The notes beneath the pieces were generated by a model. It was given only the letters and a program-made list of their open reading frames with translations. It was not told the origin of the DNA and did not search any database. DNA of 7,027 nucleotides from NCBI GenBank assembly GCA_003450915.1, contig DMEM01000039.1:1-7027 (forward strand). The letters are read 5' to 3'. This document shows, piece by piece, positions 1-6,319 of this stretch (positions within the stretch are counted from its first letter, which is position 1; every line of letters starts with the position of its first letter). The stretch comes from Alphaproteobacteria bacterium. GTDB lineage: Bacteria; Pseudomonadota; Alphaproteobacteria; UBA1280; UBA12223. Both the position numbers and the translations under genes were made by a program.

Positions 1-75
1 CCGTCAAAGCAGGGGAATCGAGCCCCCCATTTTCAGAAAGTGCCGTAGTTAGCAGTACCGGTCTTTAAAAGCACA

Positions 76-95
76 CGGGCCGGTGCACTGGCCCG
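76..95 (+). repeat. GC-rich hairpin, possible weak terminator
   Basis: CGGGCCGG pairs with CTGGCCCG around the loop TGCA, giving an 8-bp stem with one G-U pair in RNA. It is followed on the plus strand by CATTTCTAC, which is too poor in T for a confident intrinsic terminator. It could end a transcript entering from the left, or act in the leader of the small ORF at 132. The stem is seen directly; the function is a guess. Confidence 0.4.
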
Positions 96-131
96 CATTT
101 CTACATAGCATACGTCAAAGGAGAGGGAAAC

Positions 132-242
132 ATGGCAATCGATAGAAGAACAAAAGTATTATACCCAAAGCTACCTATTCATGGACAACTGCGTATTAAC
201 AGTTTTACTAAATTAGTGAGCAGCAGATTAGATAACAGATGA
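132..242 (+). CDS. Small ORF of unknown function, possibly a truncated gene
   Basis: This is a 36-codon ORF starting MAIDRRTKVLYPKL and ending SSRLDNR, with TGA at 240-242. The start is well supported: AAGGAG at 118-123 lies 8 bases before ATG, the best Shine-Dalgarno in the window. The peptide is basic, with no membrane segment and no motif I recognise. Two readings fit. It may be a genuine small protein of a mobile element, or the 5' end of a longer gene interrupted where the AT-rich defence cassette begins. It runs convergently to the minus-strand operon and is separated from the ATPase stop by 140 bases. No promoter is evident in the 131 bases before it. Confidence 0.35.
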   Translation: MAIDRRTKVLYPKLPIHGQLRINSFTKLVSSRLDNR

Positions 243-315
243 CAAATGTAACTAGATTAGTATGAAGGGCGCTAAATGATAAAGATGCTAAATATTTTAT
301 TAAGACAGTTGAAGA

Positions 316-356
316 AGAGCGCATTAAATAGTGACTAGACTTTCACTTAGCGCTCT
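316..356 (-). terminator. Two-tier inverted repeat, candidate operon terminator
   Basis: Outer arms AGAGCGC (316-322) and GCGCTCT (350-356) enclose inner arms AGTGA (330-334) and TCACT (343-347) with an 8-base apical loop. The two sides of the internal loop are unequal, 7 and 2 bases. The repeat starts 27 bases past the ATPase stop codon. Read on the minus strand, the structure is followed by TCTTC, only a weak U tract. It may terminate the operon or protect the transcript's 3' end. The arms are visible; function is inferred. Confidence 0.3.
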
Positions 357-382
357 AGCGACGAGAGTGTTATTTATAACTC

Positions 383-3298
383 TTATAGGTTTATGTATTT
401 GGTTGAATAACGTATCTCAGGTAGTTTTTCTCTAAATAAATTAAAAAAGCTACGATTGTGAGTTGTAATTATGATTTGCTTTTTAAATCTCCTTGCAAAT
501 ATTTTACATAAATCTATTAAAGCATAGCTATTTAAGTCATCCATACTTTGCACTGGATCATCAATGATTATTGCATTGATTGAATCATCATTAAACTTTC
601 TCGCATGATCCGCAAGGAAAATACATATGGAGAGTATGTTTATCTGCGCTTCGCTTAGATAGTATATTGGTGTGTTGTTATCATTAATTGAATTGGCCCT
701 AGCTTGGATATATATACCTTTATTATTTGCATGTAGATCTACTTTGAAATAAATCTCATCATATTTTAGATGAGGTTCTATATACATAAACATGTCATTG
801 AGAATTTCGCTATTTATACTGTCACTTGCAAGTTGAGCGAAGTAACCCATTGCATCATCTAAAGCTTCATTTACTTTCCTAAGGTTTACTATATCAGCAT
901 TCAACTCTAGCTTCTTTATAGATAGAGATTCCTTACTCTCTTTAATGTTTCCTCTTATTCCTTTTAATTTTTGTGATGTTTCTAGGTTAGATAGGTAAAA
1001 GTCAAATTTTTCTTTAAGTAATGAAGTTTGTTCAACAAAGAAAATAGTTTTATTGATTTTGTAAGAGTAAACTCTTGACTTAATGTAATTGTAGTTAGTT
1101 CTTATTTCTTTTGTACTATTTGTAGCTTTTCTTAAAACCTCTTGCATGGAGTTAACTTGATTAAATCCAGCTTTTACTCGAAGTCGTGATGTGGCATCCT
1201 CGAGTTTTTTTAAATTTAAACCTTCAGCAGAGATTGTTTCGTTAATATTCTTTAGGCGACTATTGATATTATTTATCATAAACAAGTAAACATGATTGGA
1301 CTTTGAGATATAAATAAGATCTTTAATTCCACTGCCAAACTTATTTAAGCAATTCTGACTCAGATTTTGAAGCTTAGTATTACAATCATCTAAATCTTGT
1401 CTCTTTTCAGATATAAGCTTTACTACTTTATCTAACCAGCGCGAATACTTGTTATATCTTTTTAATTTTAAAGACAGTTTTATTTCTAGTTTCTCGTTAA
1501 GTTCATGAATCTGTTGCAGTACATCATTAATTTTAGCATCTTCATAACCCACATTTAACTCATTCAGAAGGGAATATAATTCTGTGAGTTGATTTTTTCT
1601 ATCTCTAAGCTTTGAAATGTTATCATGGGTAGCTATTTTTTGTTTAGAAACCTTATCGTCAATCTTCTTCGTAAGGTTATCAATTTCTTCGACTAGAATT
1701 AGTTTTCGATTATTTAGAGTACCTAGTGCACCTTCAACTAAACTTTGTGATTCCGATTCTAAGCTTTCAATAGAGTTGATTAACTCATCAACACTACCGT
1801 ATTTTGTTCCACATGCAGGGCAATTACTTAACTGCTTTTCATTTATTACTTCGATGACATAAGACTTAATCAATCCAAGCTTTTCTTCAAATGTTGTTAT
1901 CTTTTCCTTTTTAAACTCTAATTCAGTAATGTTTGAGTTTAAATTGCCTAATTCTAAAGTTCTATTTTTAAGAATAGACACATCGATGTCATCTTGGTTT
2001 TCTTTAATATAAGATGCTCTTGTTAATGATACTAGTTTTACATTTTCCGATTCAATTTTACTGTTAATTTTAGCAATAAAAGAATCCTTGTACAAAATCT
2101 TGACATCACTTTGATCTCGGTTGCCAAAGATCGAAGAAATTGAACCAATAGCTAAACTGAGATTGTTCTTTTTTTCAACAAGTGCCGAAGGTTCATTAAA
2201 TCTAAGTTTAAGATTTATCTTTGCATTAATATCACCAAGTTTAGATATATAACTAGTGCAAGAATCTAAGTCTTTATTTATTTCCGAATATAAGTTTAAT
2301 TTGCTATTTATTGCAGCAATATTGCTTGACTCTAGAAATAGATCAAATTTTTCTTTTTCCTTCTTTAGTTTATTACGATTTTTTTCAAAAACTATAATTT
2401 CATTATTTTTTTTAATTATTCTTCTGTCAAGGTGTATGATCTTTGACGCTAGTAATTTTTCCTTGGTTGCTCGCTTAAAGTCAGACAAGTCAAATGAAAT
2501 AAGCTTTTCTCTCAGAGATTCGAGTGACAAGGATAACTCTGTAAAGTATGTAACTAACTCTGAAAAAGTTTTGTTTGATAAGTCCTGATATAGACTGTAA
2601 TTTTCTTTTAATAAACTAAATTCTTCAGCGTTAGTAAAATTCTTATCGTCTATAAACTCTTGTTCTAACTCTTCAATCTCATTTTTATAACGCTCAATTT
2701 GCTCCTCAATATAGGTAATTTGACTTTTGTTTCTTGTATTATAACTTTCTATCTTGCCTTTAAGTTCGTTCAGATTATCGTATGCTTCAATATCTTTATG
2801 GCTGCTTTTGTTGCTTACTAAAGACTTAAAAAGCTCACCGCTACTTGCTTCATACGAGAATTTACTGATAGAGCCTTGGCTAAGAATGTTGTTTGTAAAT
2901 TTATCCGAGTTATCGATAGTGCTTTCAATTACTCCTGCACAATAGTCGTTATTTCGATTTTGCTTGGGCTTAGTTTTTCTCTTAATAATAGAACCATTTT
3001 CTAACTCTATAGAGACTGTCGCATTTTTCTTTTTACTTTGCCTGTTTTTTAAAATATTACCTTCTTTAGGGTTTCTGTTACGAGCATTATTTTTAGATAT
3101 TATGTTATCAAGCCTAGAAATCTTACCTGTAGTTGCCCACTCAATACCTTCAATTGCACTCGTCTTTCCCGTACCATTTGGAGCATAGATGACAACAATA
3201 TCTGCAATATTGTTGTTTACCTTAAAATCTAATTCAAGGCTTCCAGGGAATGCCCTGAAGCTATCAAAATAAACCTTTTTAATTCTATTTTCGCTCAT
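383..3298 (-). CDS. SMC/Rad50-like ABC ATPase with zinc hook (LmuB-like, ABC-3C ATPase)
   Basis: This 971-residue protein is the presumed DNA-sensing motor of the system. ABC head motifs sit at both ends: Walker A APNGTGKT (39-46), Q-loop Gln141 in LSQGS, signature LSEAQ (881-885) in place of LSGGQ, Walker B with the acidic pair IIIDDP (910-915), D-loop SMDD (918-921) and switch His947 in TTHNR. The middle (about 180-850) is Lys/Glu/Asn/Leu-rich and predicted coiled coil, broken near the centre by CPAC (Cys493 and Cys496), a Rad50-type zinc hook that would join two subunits. The order head, coil, hook, coil, head is that of SMC-like proteins. By family knowledge such ATPases bind DNA ends or unusual DNA and control an effector. 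ATG at 3298 overlaps the upstream TGA (ATGA); its own Shine-Dalgarno is weak (GGA), so translation is probably coupled. It is the last gene of the operon. A RecF/RecN-type repair ATPase is unlikely given the neighbours. Confidence 0.9.
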   Translation of the reverse strand: MSENRIKKVYFDSFRAFPGSLELDFKVNNNIADIVVIYAPNGTGKTSAIEGIEWATTGKISRLDNIISKNNARNRNPKEGNILKNRQSKKKNATVSIELENGSIIKRKTKPKQNRNNDYCAGVIESTIDNSDKFTNNILSQGSISKFSYEASSGELFKSLVSNKSSHKDIEAYDNLNELKGKIESYNTRNKSQITYIEEQIERYKNEIEELEQEFIDDKNFTNAEEFSLLKENYSLYQDLSNKTFSELVTYFTELSLSLESLREKLISFDLSDFKRATKEKLLASKIIHLDRRIIKKNNEIIVFEKNRNKLKKEKEKFDLFLESSNIAAINSKLNLYSEINKDLDSCTSYISKLGDINAKINLKLRFNEPSALVEKKNNLSLAIGSISSIFGNRDQSDVKILYKDSFIAKINSKIESENVKLVSLTRASYIKENQDDIDVSILKNRTLELGNLNSNITELEFKKEKITTFEEKLGLIKSYVIEVINEKQLSNCPACGTKYGSVDELINSIESLESESQSLVEGALGTLNNRKLILVEEIDNLTKKIDDKVSKQKIATHDNISKLRDRKNQLTELYSLLNELNVGYEDAKINDVLQQIHELNEKLEIKLSLKLKRYNKYSRWLDKVVKLISEKRQDLDDCNTKLQNLSQNCLNKFGSGIKDLIYISKSNHVYLFMINNINSRLKNINETISAEGLNLKKLEDATSRLRVKAGFNQVNSMQEVLRKATNSTKEIRTNYNYIKSRVYSYKINKTIFFVEQTSLLKEKFDFYLSNLETSQKLKGIRGNIKESKESLSIKKLELNADIVNLRKVNEALDDAMGYFAQLASDSINSEILNDMFMYIEPHLKYDEIYFKVDLHANNKGIYIQARANSINDNNTPIYYLSEAQINILSICIFLADHARKFNDDSINAIIIDDPVQSMDDLNSYALIDLCKIFARRFKKQIIITTHNRSFFNLFREKLPEIRYSTKYINL

Positions 3299-3753
3299 TG
3301 TTTTACGTCCATTAAATTAAATACATCAGGGTGTTTTTTTTCGATTAAATCTATTAATGATAAAGAACTTACCTTTCGTTCATTATCCGTATTATAGAAA
3401 ACCAAATCTTTTATACTTGACTCAATATCACCTACATTGCTTCTAGCTATTTTTCTACAACAGTAAGTGTCTGATTGGATTTTCTTTCTTGTATTAATGT
3501 CAATTTCATCAGTAGAACAAAAAACAAGAAGTAAGTTGCTAGCAGATATCTCATCTAATAGGTTGGATTGAAAGTACAATGCTGTTTTAGTTGTTATGTC
3601 ATTCCAATTTCGACTTATATTTTCAGCGTTAGATCGATAACAAATGATAATGTCTCCTGCATCACTGAATAATATAATGTCATTTTCTAGAATGTAGCTT
3701 TCTGCTGCATCTTTATCTTCAAAATCTAAAGAACTGTAGTCAATCTTATTCAT
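3295..3753 (-). CDS. ABC-3C middle component (LmuC-like small subunit)
   Basis: This small cytosolic protein (152 aa from the preferred start) lies between the effector and the ATPase, the place where ABC-3C/Lamassu systems encode their middle component, thought to bridge ATPase and effector. It has no catalytic motif that I can see. Predicted strands (DIILFSDAGDIIICYR, ASNLLLVFCS) alternate with helices, and it carries cysteines including an adjacent CC pair. I prefer the ATG at 3753 (MNKIDYSSLD): GAGGTGG at 3763-3769 sits 9 bases upstream and the overlap with the protease stop is then 8 bases. An in-frame ATG at 3780 would add nine residues but has a poor binding site. The stop TGA overlaps the ATPase start. 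Identification is by position and size more than by sequence, so the exact middle-component family is not assigned. Confidence 0.75.
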   Translation of the reverse strand: MNKIDYSSLDFEDKDAAESYILENDIILFSDAGDIIICYRSNAENISRNWNDITTKTALYFQSNLLDEISASNLLLVFCSTDEIDINTRKKIQSDTYCCRKIARSNVGDIESSIKDLVFYNTDNERKVSSLSLIDLIEKKHPDVFNLMDVKQ

Positions 3754-5068
3754 ACTTTTTAACCACCTCAATGATTTCATCTTTAATCAAAGATCTGTCA
3801 TATTCTTCATCATAGAATTCATCTTCAATATGGCTAACAATCATTCCAACTAAGAACTTAATATTAATGACTGAAAATTTCATCTGGGATTTTTTAATAG
3901 GATCTAAAAAATTTCTCAATCTACCTCTTTCCTGAATCGATGCGGAGGTATCATATAGCTCTGGTGTTCTACCTTCAGCATAGTTTGATATAACTTTTGA
4001 CACTCTATTTTTTGTTATATATTTCAGATCATTGTCATCGCCTGAATATATTATCAGCACTATAGAGTTTGAATACTCAAAACTATTCTCTTGCCTTATT
4101 AATTTCGCAATAAGTTCATGTTTTTCTTTGAAGTTAGTAACATGAATAGTAAATATCCTTTTAGCTTCAAATTTAGTAGGGTTTAACAAAACATCAGATA
4201 ACTCATCATCCATAATTAACGATATTATTCTTGTGTGAACATATGACTTTAGAGATTCTAAGTTTCTCATCAAAGATAAGTGTTGAGTATTTTTTGGTTG
4301 ATCATCAGGCAAGTAAAAATATTTACAATTCTGAAGTTTTTCTAGGTCTATATAATTTAATTTTTCTAATAAATCACCGTCCAAAATATATTTGGTGATT
4401 TTTTCATCCAGAACATCACATGATTTATTAATGATTGTATCTATGGTGTTCTTACATTTTATTTCTTCTTTTATTAAAGTCGGTAATGAATTTATTACTT
4501 TAACTAGCTTTGTACCTAGTATTCTTTGATAAAAGAATCCATCATCAAATGAATCAGTAATTACTCCTTTCAAATATATTGATTCATTACTAACTTCGAA
4601 AATAGGTCCCCCAGAGAAACCTTCTATATTATCTTTATCTGAATAAGCCGGAAGAATTTCATCAATCCTGAAGATCATTTTTTCTTCTACATTAAGAATC
4701 GTTCCTTGGTGCTGAATAGAACTGTGTGGCGATGTTTTAACTAAAGATTTTGGGTAACCTAAGATCCAGCATTTTGAATTATCATTATTTGTTTTTTCTT
4801 CATCTAAACATAATTCTATATTGCTATTACATGCGGTTTTTATCTTTATGAGTGAGACATCTAGTCCTTCTAATGAACAAACAAACTCGGAATCTAGTAG
4901 TTCATGATTTGAGTCATACACATCAATGTTATTTATATCAATATTATGCGTTGCTGTAAGTACATAAGAATGTTCTGTTAAGCCTAGGTTTAGCCAAACA
5001 CCACTACCTTTTAGCTTCGACTTAACTTGCACAAGCGCGGCGTGCAAATGACTAAGATCAATACTCAT
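3746..5068 (-). CDS. Trypsin-fold serine protease effector with long C-terminal region (LmuA-protease-like)
   Basis: This 440-residue protein has two parts. Residues about 1-200 form a trypsin/HtrA-like fold with a full triad: His41 in TATHN, Asp70 in GLDVSLIKI and Ser152 in GFSGGP. A conserved-looking GYP segment sits at 104-106. There is no signal peptide or membrane helix, so it should act in the cytoplasm, probably on host or phage proteins after the ATPase detects invasion. Residues about 210-440 are mostly helical, ending in a Lys/Glu-rich helix. By analogy with ABC-3C effectors this would be the C-terminal domain that docks on the middle component and ATPase, an inference from position. 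GAGG at 5077-5080, 8 bases before ATG, supports the start; ATG overlaps the MBL stop (ATGA). Substrate is unknown. A free-standing housekeeping protease is unlikely given the tight operon. Confidence 0.85.
   Translation of the reverse strand: MSIDLSHLHAALVQVKSKLKGSGVWLNLGLTEHSYVLTATHNIDINNIDVYDSNHELLDSEFVCSLEGLDVSLIKIKTACNSNIELCLDEEKTNNDNSKCWILGYPKSLVKTSPHSSIQHQGTILNVEEKMIFRIDEILPAYSDKDNIEGFSGGPIFEVSNESIYLKGVITDSFDDGFFYQRILGTKLVKVINSLPTLIKEEIKCKNTIDTIINKSCDVLDEKITKYILDGDLLEKLNYIDLEKLQNCKYFYLPDDQPKNTQHLSLMRNLESLKSYVHTRIISLIMDDELSDVLLNPTKFEAKRIFTIHVTNFKEKHELIAKLIRQENSFEYSNSIVLIIYSGDDNDLKYITKNRVSKVISNYAEGRTPELYDTSASIQERGRLRNFLDPIKKSQMKFSVINIKFLVGMIVSHIEDEFYDEEYDRSLIKDEIIEVVKKYE
3763..3769 (-). 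promoter_or_regulatory. Ribosome binding site deciding the middle-component start
   Basis: GAGGTGG on the minus strand lies 9 bases before the ATG at 3753 and inside the last codons of the protease gene. The alternative ATG at 3780 has nothing comparable upstream, so this site favours the shorter, 152-residue product. Confidence 0.65.
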
Positions 5069-6021
5069 AAAGTAATCCTCGTCCCAAACTCATACTCAAC
5101 GAAATCTAACTGAATGTCTTTGTTCATACGTTCACTATGCACCCAGCTTCCTTTTGGGACATGAACCATTGAGTTAGTAAAAATATCTTCAATCAAGGCG
5201 ATGGTATAAAAATTTGGATATGAAAATTTGTTCCCAGGTATCAAGTATCTCTTTGATGGAAAGCTAGTTATCAGCTCTCTGTTGATATTGTACTTACTTC
5301 CATGGTGGGGGATTTTTAGAATGTCGACGGGAGTTTCACCTAATCCATTCTTAAGGATTTGGCTTGGAGTGCTGTCACCACAAAATAACATTTTTTTCTC
5401 ATCACATGTGATTAAGCACACTATGCTTGATAAATTTTGTGGCTTGATATCTTCCTTGTGTTTTTCCTCAATTAATTTCTCTTTGTCATAGTCTTCGTCT
5501 TCATCGTGACCAATATGCGTTTTTAGCCAGTTTTCATGATCTAGTTCCAAGGCCGATTTCGTAGGAGCCAATATATCTATAGTAATCTCACCTCCAAGGC
5601 TGAACTTATCTCCCTCAACTGCTTGAGTGAAGTTGATACCTTTTTTGATAATCAGTTCTAAAAGTTGGTTCCCTTCCTTGTAACCACATTGAGTTTTTTT
5701 ATCTTTAATTAATTCTGTCTCTACAATGCTGTTCGGAACATTGAACAGGACAAGCCCCACATTATCAGCGTTAACTTTATTGTTTTCGAATAAAGATAAT
5801 AAACCATTTATATGGTCGATATCGACGTGAGTCAGCACAACAAGGTCGATAATTTCCCCTTGTTCGAAAATATTTTCTATCAGCTTAATGGCTTGTCTAC
5901 CATCTCTCTTCAGGCCCCCGTCTATCAGTATATGTTTATTCTGGTTTTGGCTACGGAAAGTCAAAAGAAACGAGTCTGCATTGGACTCTGTTAGAGTAGT
6001 TAGTTCGATATCGATAGTCAT
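5065..6021 (-). CDS. ComEC-like metallo-beta-lactamase-fold hydrolase, first gene of the defence operon
   Basis: This 318-residue soluble MBL-fold protein shows the family motifs in order: ILIDGG (31-36), THVDIDH (64-70, metal ligands His65, Asp67, Asp69, His70), CGDS with Asp216, and PHHGS with His239-His240. The HxDxDH form and the downstream HHGS are typical of the hydrolase domain of ComEC-type proteins, but the membrane channel domains are absent. Related enzymes cut phosphodiester bonds in nucleic acids or cyclic nucleotides; the substrate here is unknown. A strongly acidic stretch (about 172-195) sits between the second and third motif blocks and may be a surface loop. The start is fixed: an in-frame TAA lies 24 bases upstream (6046-6048) with no other standard start codon between. 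No Shine-Dalgarno is visible before ATG, and a long inverted repeat ends one base upstream. It is probably a second effector or a partner of the protease. Confidence 0.88.
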   Translation of the reverse strand: MTIDIELTTLTESNADSFLLTFRSQNQNKHILIDGGLKRDGRQAIKLIENIFEQGEIIDLVVLTHVDIDHINGLLSLFENNKVNADNVGLVLFNVPNSIVETELIKDKKTQCGYKEGNQLLELIIKKGINFTQAVEGDKFSLGGEITIDILAPTKSALELDHENWLKTHIGHDEDEDYDKEKLIEEKHKEDIKPQNLSSIVCLITCDEKKMLFCGDSTPSQILKNGLGETPVDILKIPHHGSKYNINRELITSFPSKRYLIPGNKFSYPNFYTIALIEDIFTNSMVHVPKGSWVHSERMNKDIQLDFVEYEFGTRITL

Positions 6022-6022
6022 G

Positions 6023-6056
6023 GTTACTATATAATTTTTGAAAAATTATCAGTAAC
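6023..6056. repeat. Long inverted repeat abutting the operon start codon, candidate operator or leader hairpin
   Basis: The core ATAATTTTTGAAAAATTAT (6031-6049) is a perfect palindrome around its central base. It is flanked by GTTACT (6023-6028) and AGTAAC (6051-6056), which also pair, leaving a 2-versus-1 base bulge. The element ends one base from the MBL ATG. On the minus strand it contains GATAAT (6045-6050), a plausible -10, and further toward the gene TATAGT, which could drive a leaderless transcript; neither has a good -35. It may therefore be an operator over the promoter, or an RNA hairpin hiding the start. The symmetry is certain; the role is inferred. Confidence 0.5.
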
Positions 6057-6290
6057 TTACCATGGTTTCATACTAGGTGTGTATCTAAAACCACAGCATG
6101 TGTTGAATTGATTTTATCGCTTGAATAAGGCCTAGGTAAAAAGGAAGCTTCTGATCCACCATAAGTAAGCTAGGATCATGGGCGATTACTGAAGTTCATC
6201 ACTTGTTCACGTTGCGAACAGATACTTATCAAGAGGCTCGGCGCTCGGACAGTTTCAGCAAGGATGAAACCAGCTGGGATAACCAGACTC

Positions 6291-6319
6291 TTGCAGAATT
6301 TGGTGTTCACGTTTATTAT
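6291..6319 (+). promoter_or_regulatory. Putative sigma-70 promoter of the AbiEi-like gene
   Basis: TTGCAG (6291-6296) and TATTAT (6314-6319) are separated by 17 bases. The -10 differs from TATAAT at one position; the -35 matches three of six. Transcription would start near 6326, giving a leader of about 25 bases before the GTG at 6350. One GTTCA half-site lies inside the spacer and another begins three bases after the -10, so a protein bound there would block RNA polymerase. Confidence 0.55.

Larger units (their letters stand above)
1..382. other. Left flank without a long gene
   Basis: No substantial coding region is visible on either strand. The first 130 bases are more GC-rich than the operon and carry two short hairpins: GGGG/CCCC at 12-15 and 23-26, and the stronger one at 76-95. 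The octamer CGTCAAAG occurs at 2-9 and again at 113-120, followed both times by purine-rich sequence. A small ORF with a strong ribosome binding site lies at 132-242. From about 243 the sequence becomes AT-rich like the operon, which may mark a cassette junction. No integrase, tRNA or insertion-sequence end could be recognised. Confidence 0.5.
383..6021 (-). other. ABC-3C / Lamassu-type defence operon (MBL, protease, middle component, SMC-like ATPase)
   Basis: Four minus-strand genes run from 6021 to 383 with no gaps; neighbouring genes overlap by 4 bases (ATGA), 8 bases and 4 bases (ATGA). The combination of an SMC/Rad50-like ATPase, a small middle component and a separate effector is the defining layout of ABC-three-component systems, which overlap with the Lamassu (LmuA/B/C) and DdmABC families known to act against phages and plasmids. 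Here the effector role is carried by a trypsin-fold protease, with a metallo-beta-lactamase-fold hydrolase ahead of it. This matches the hydrolase-protease form of Lamassu. The whole unit is much more AT-rich than the gene to its right, consistent with horizontal transfer. Assignment rests on motifs and gene order, not on a database search. Confidence 0.85.

Noticed and set aside
1..36. Possible tRNA 3' end on the minus strand (T-arm-like GGGGG-CTCGATT-CCCCT)
   Set aside because: The acceptor-stem partner TCAAAGC is absent at the expected distance, the first T-loop base is wrong and no cloverleaf could be drawn.
316..380. Integron attC-like site
   Set aside because: The stem has an asymmetric internal loop, but the terminal core sites of the GTTRRRY / RYYYAAC type are not present at its ends.
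1617..3188. Several plus-strand ORFs of 63-110 codons antisense to the ATPase gene
   Set aside because: They mirror the coiled-coil coding sequence, giving artificial Phe/Leu/Ser-rich translations, and lie wholly inside a gene with firm motif support.
3754..3780. Longer 161-residue start for the middle component
   Set aside because: The ATG at 3780 lacks a good binding site, while the ATG at 3753 has GAGGTGG at proper spacing; kept only as an alternative.
5228..5994. Two plus-strand ORFs antisense to the MBL gene
   Set aside because: They overlap the codons of the metal-binding motifs in the opposite strand and have no motif of their own.
258..6075. TAGTATGAA near the left end and its complement TTCATACTA near 6067 as terminal inverted repeats
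   Set aside because: Nine bases of AT-rich sequence match easily by chance in a 7-kb window; the flanking bases do not extend the match and no transposase is present.
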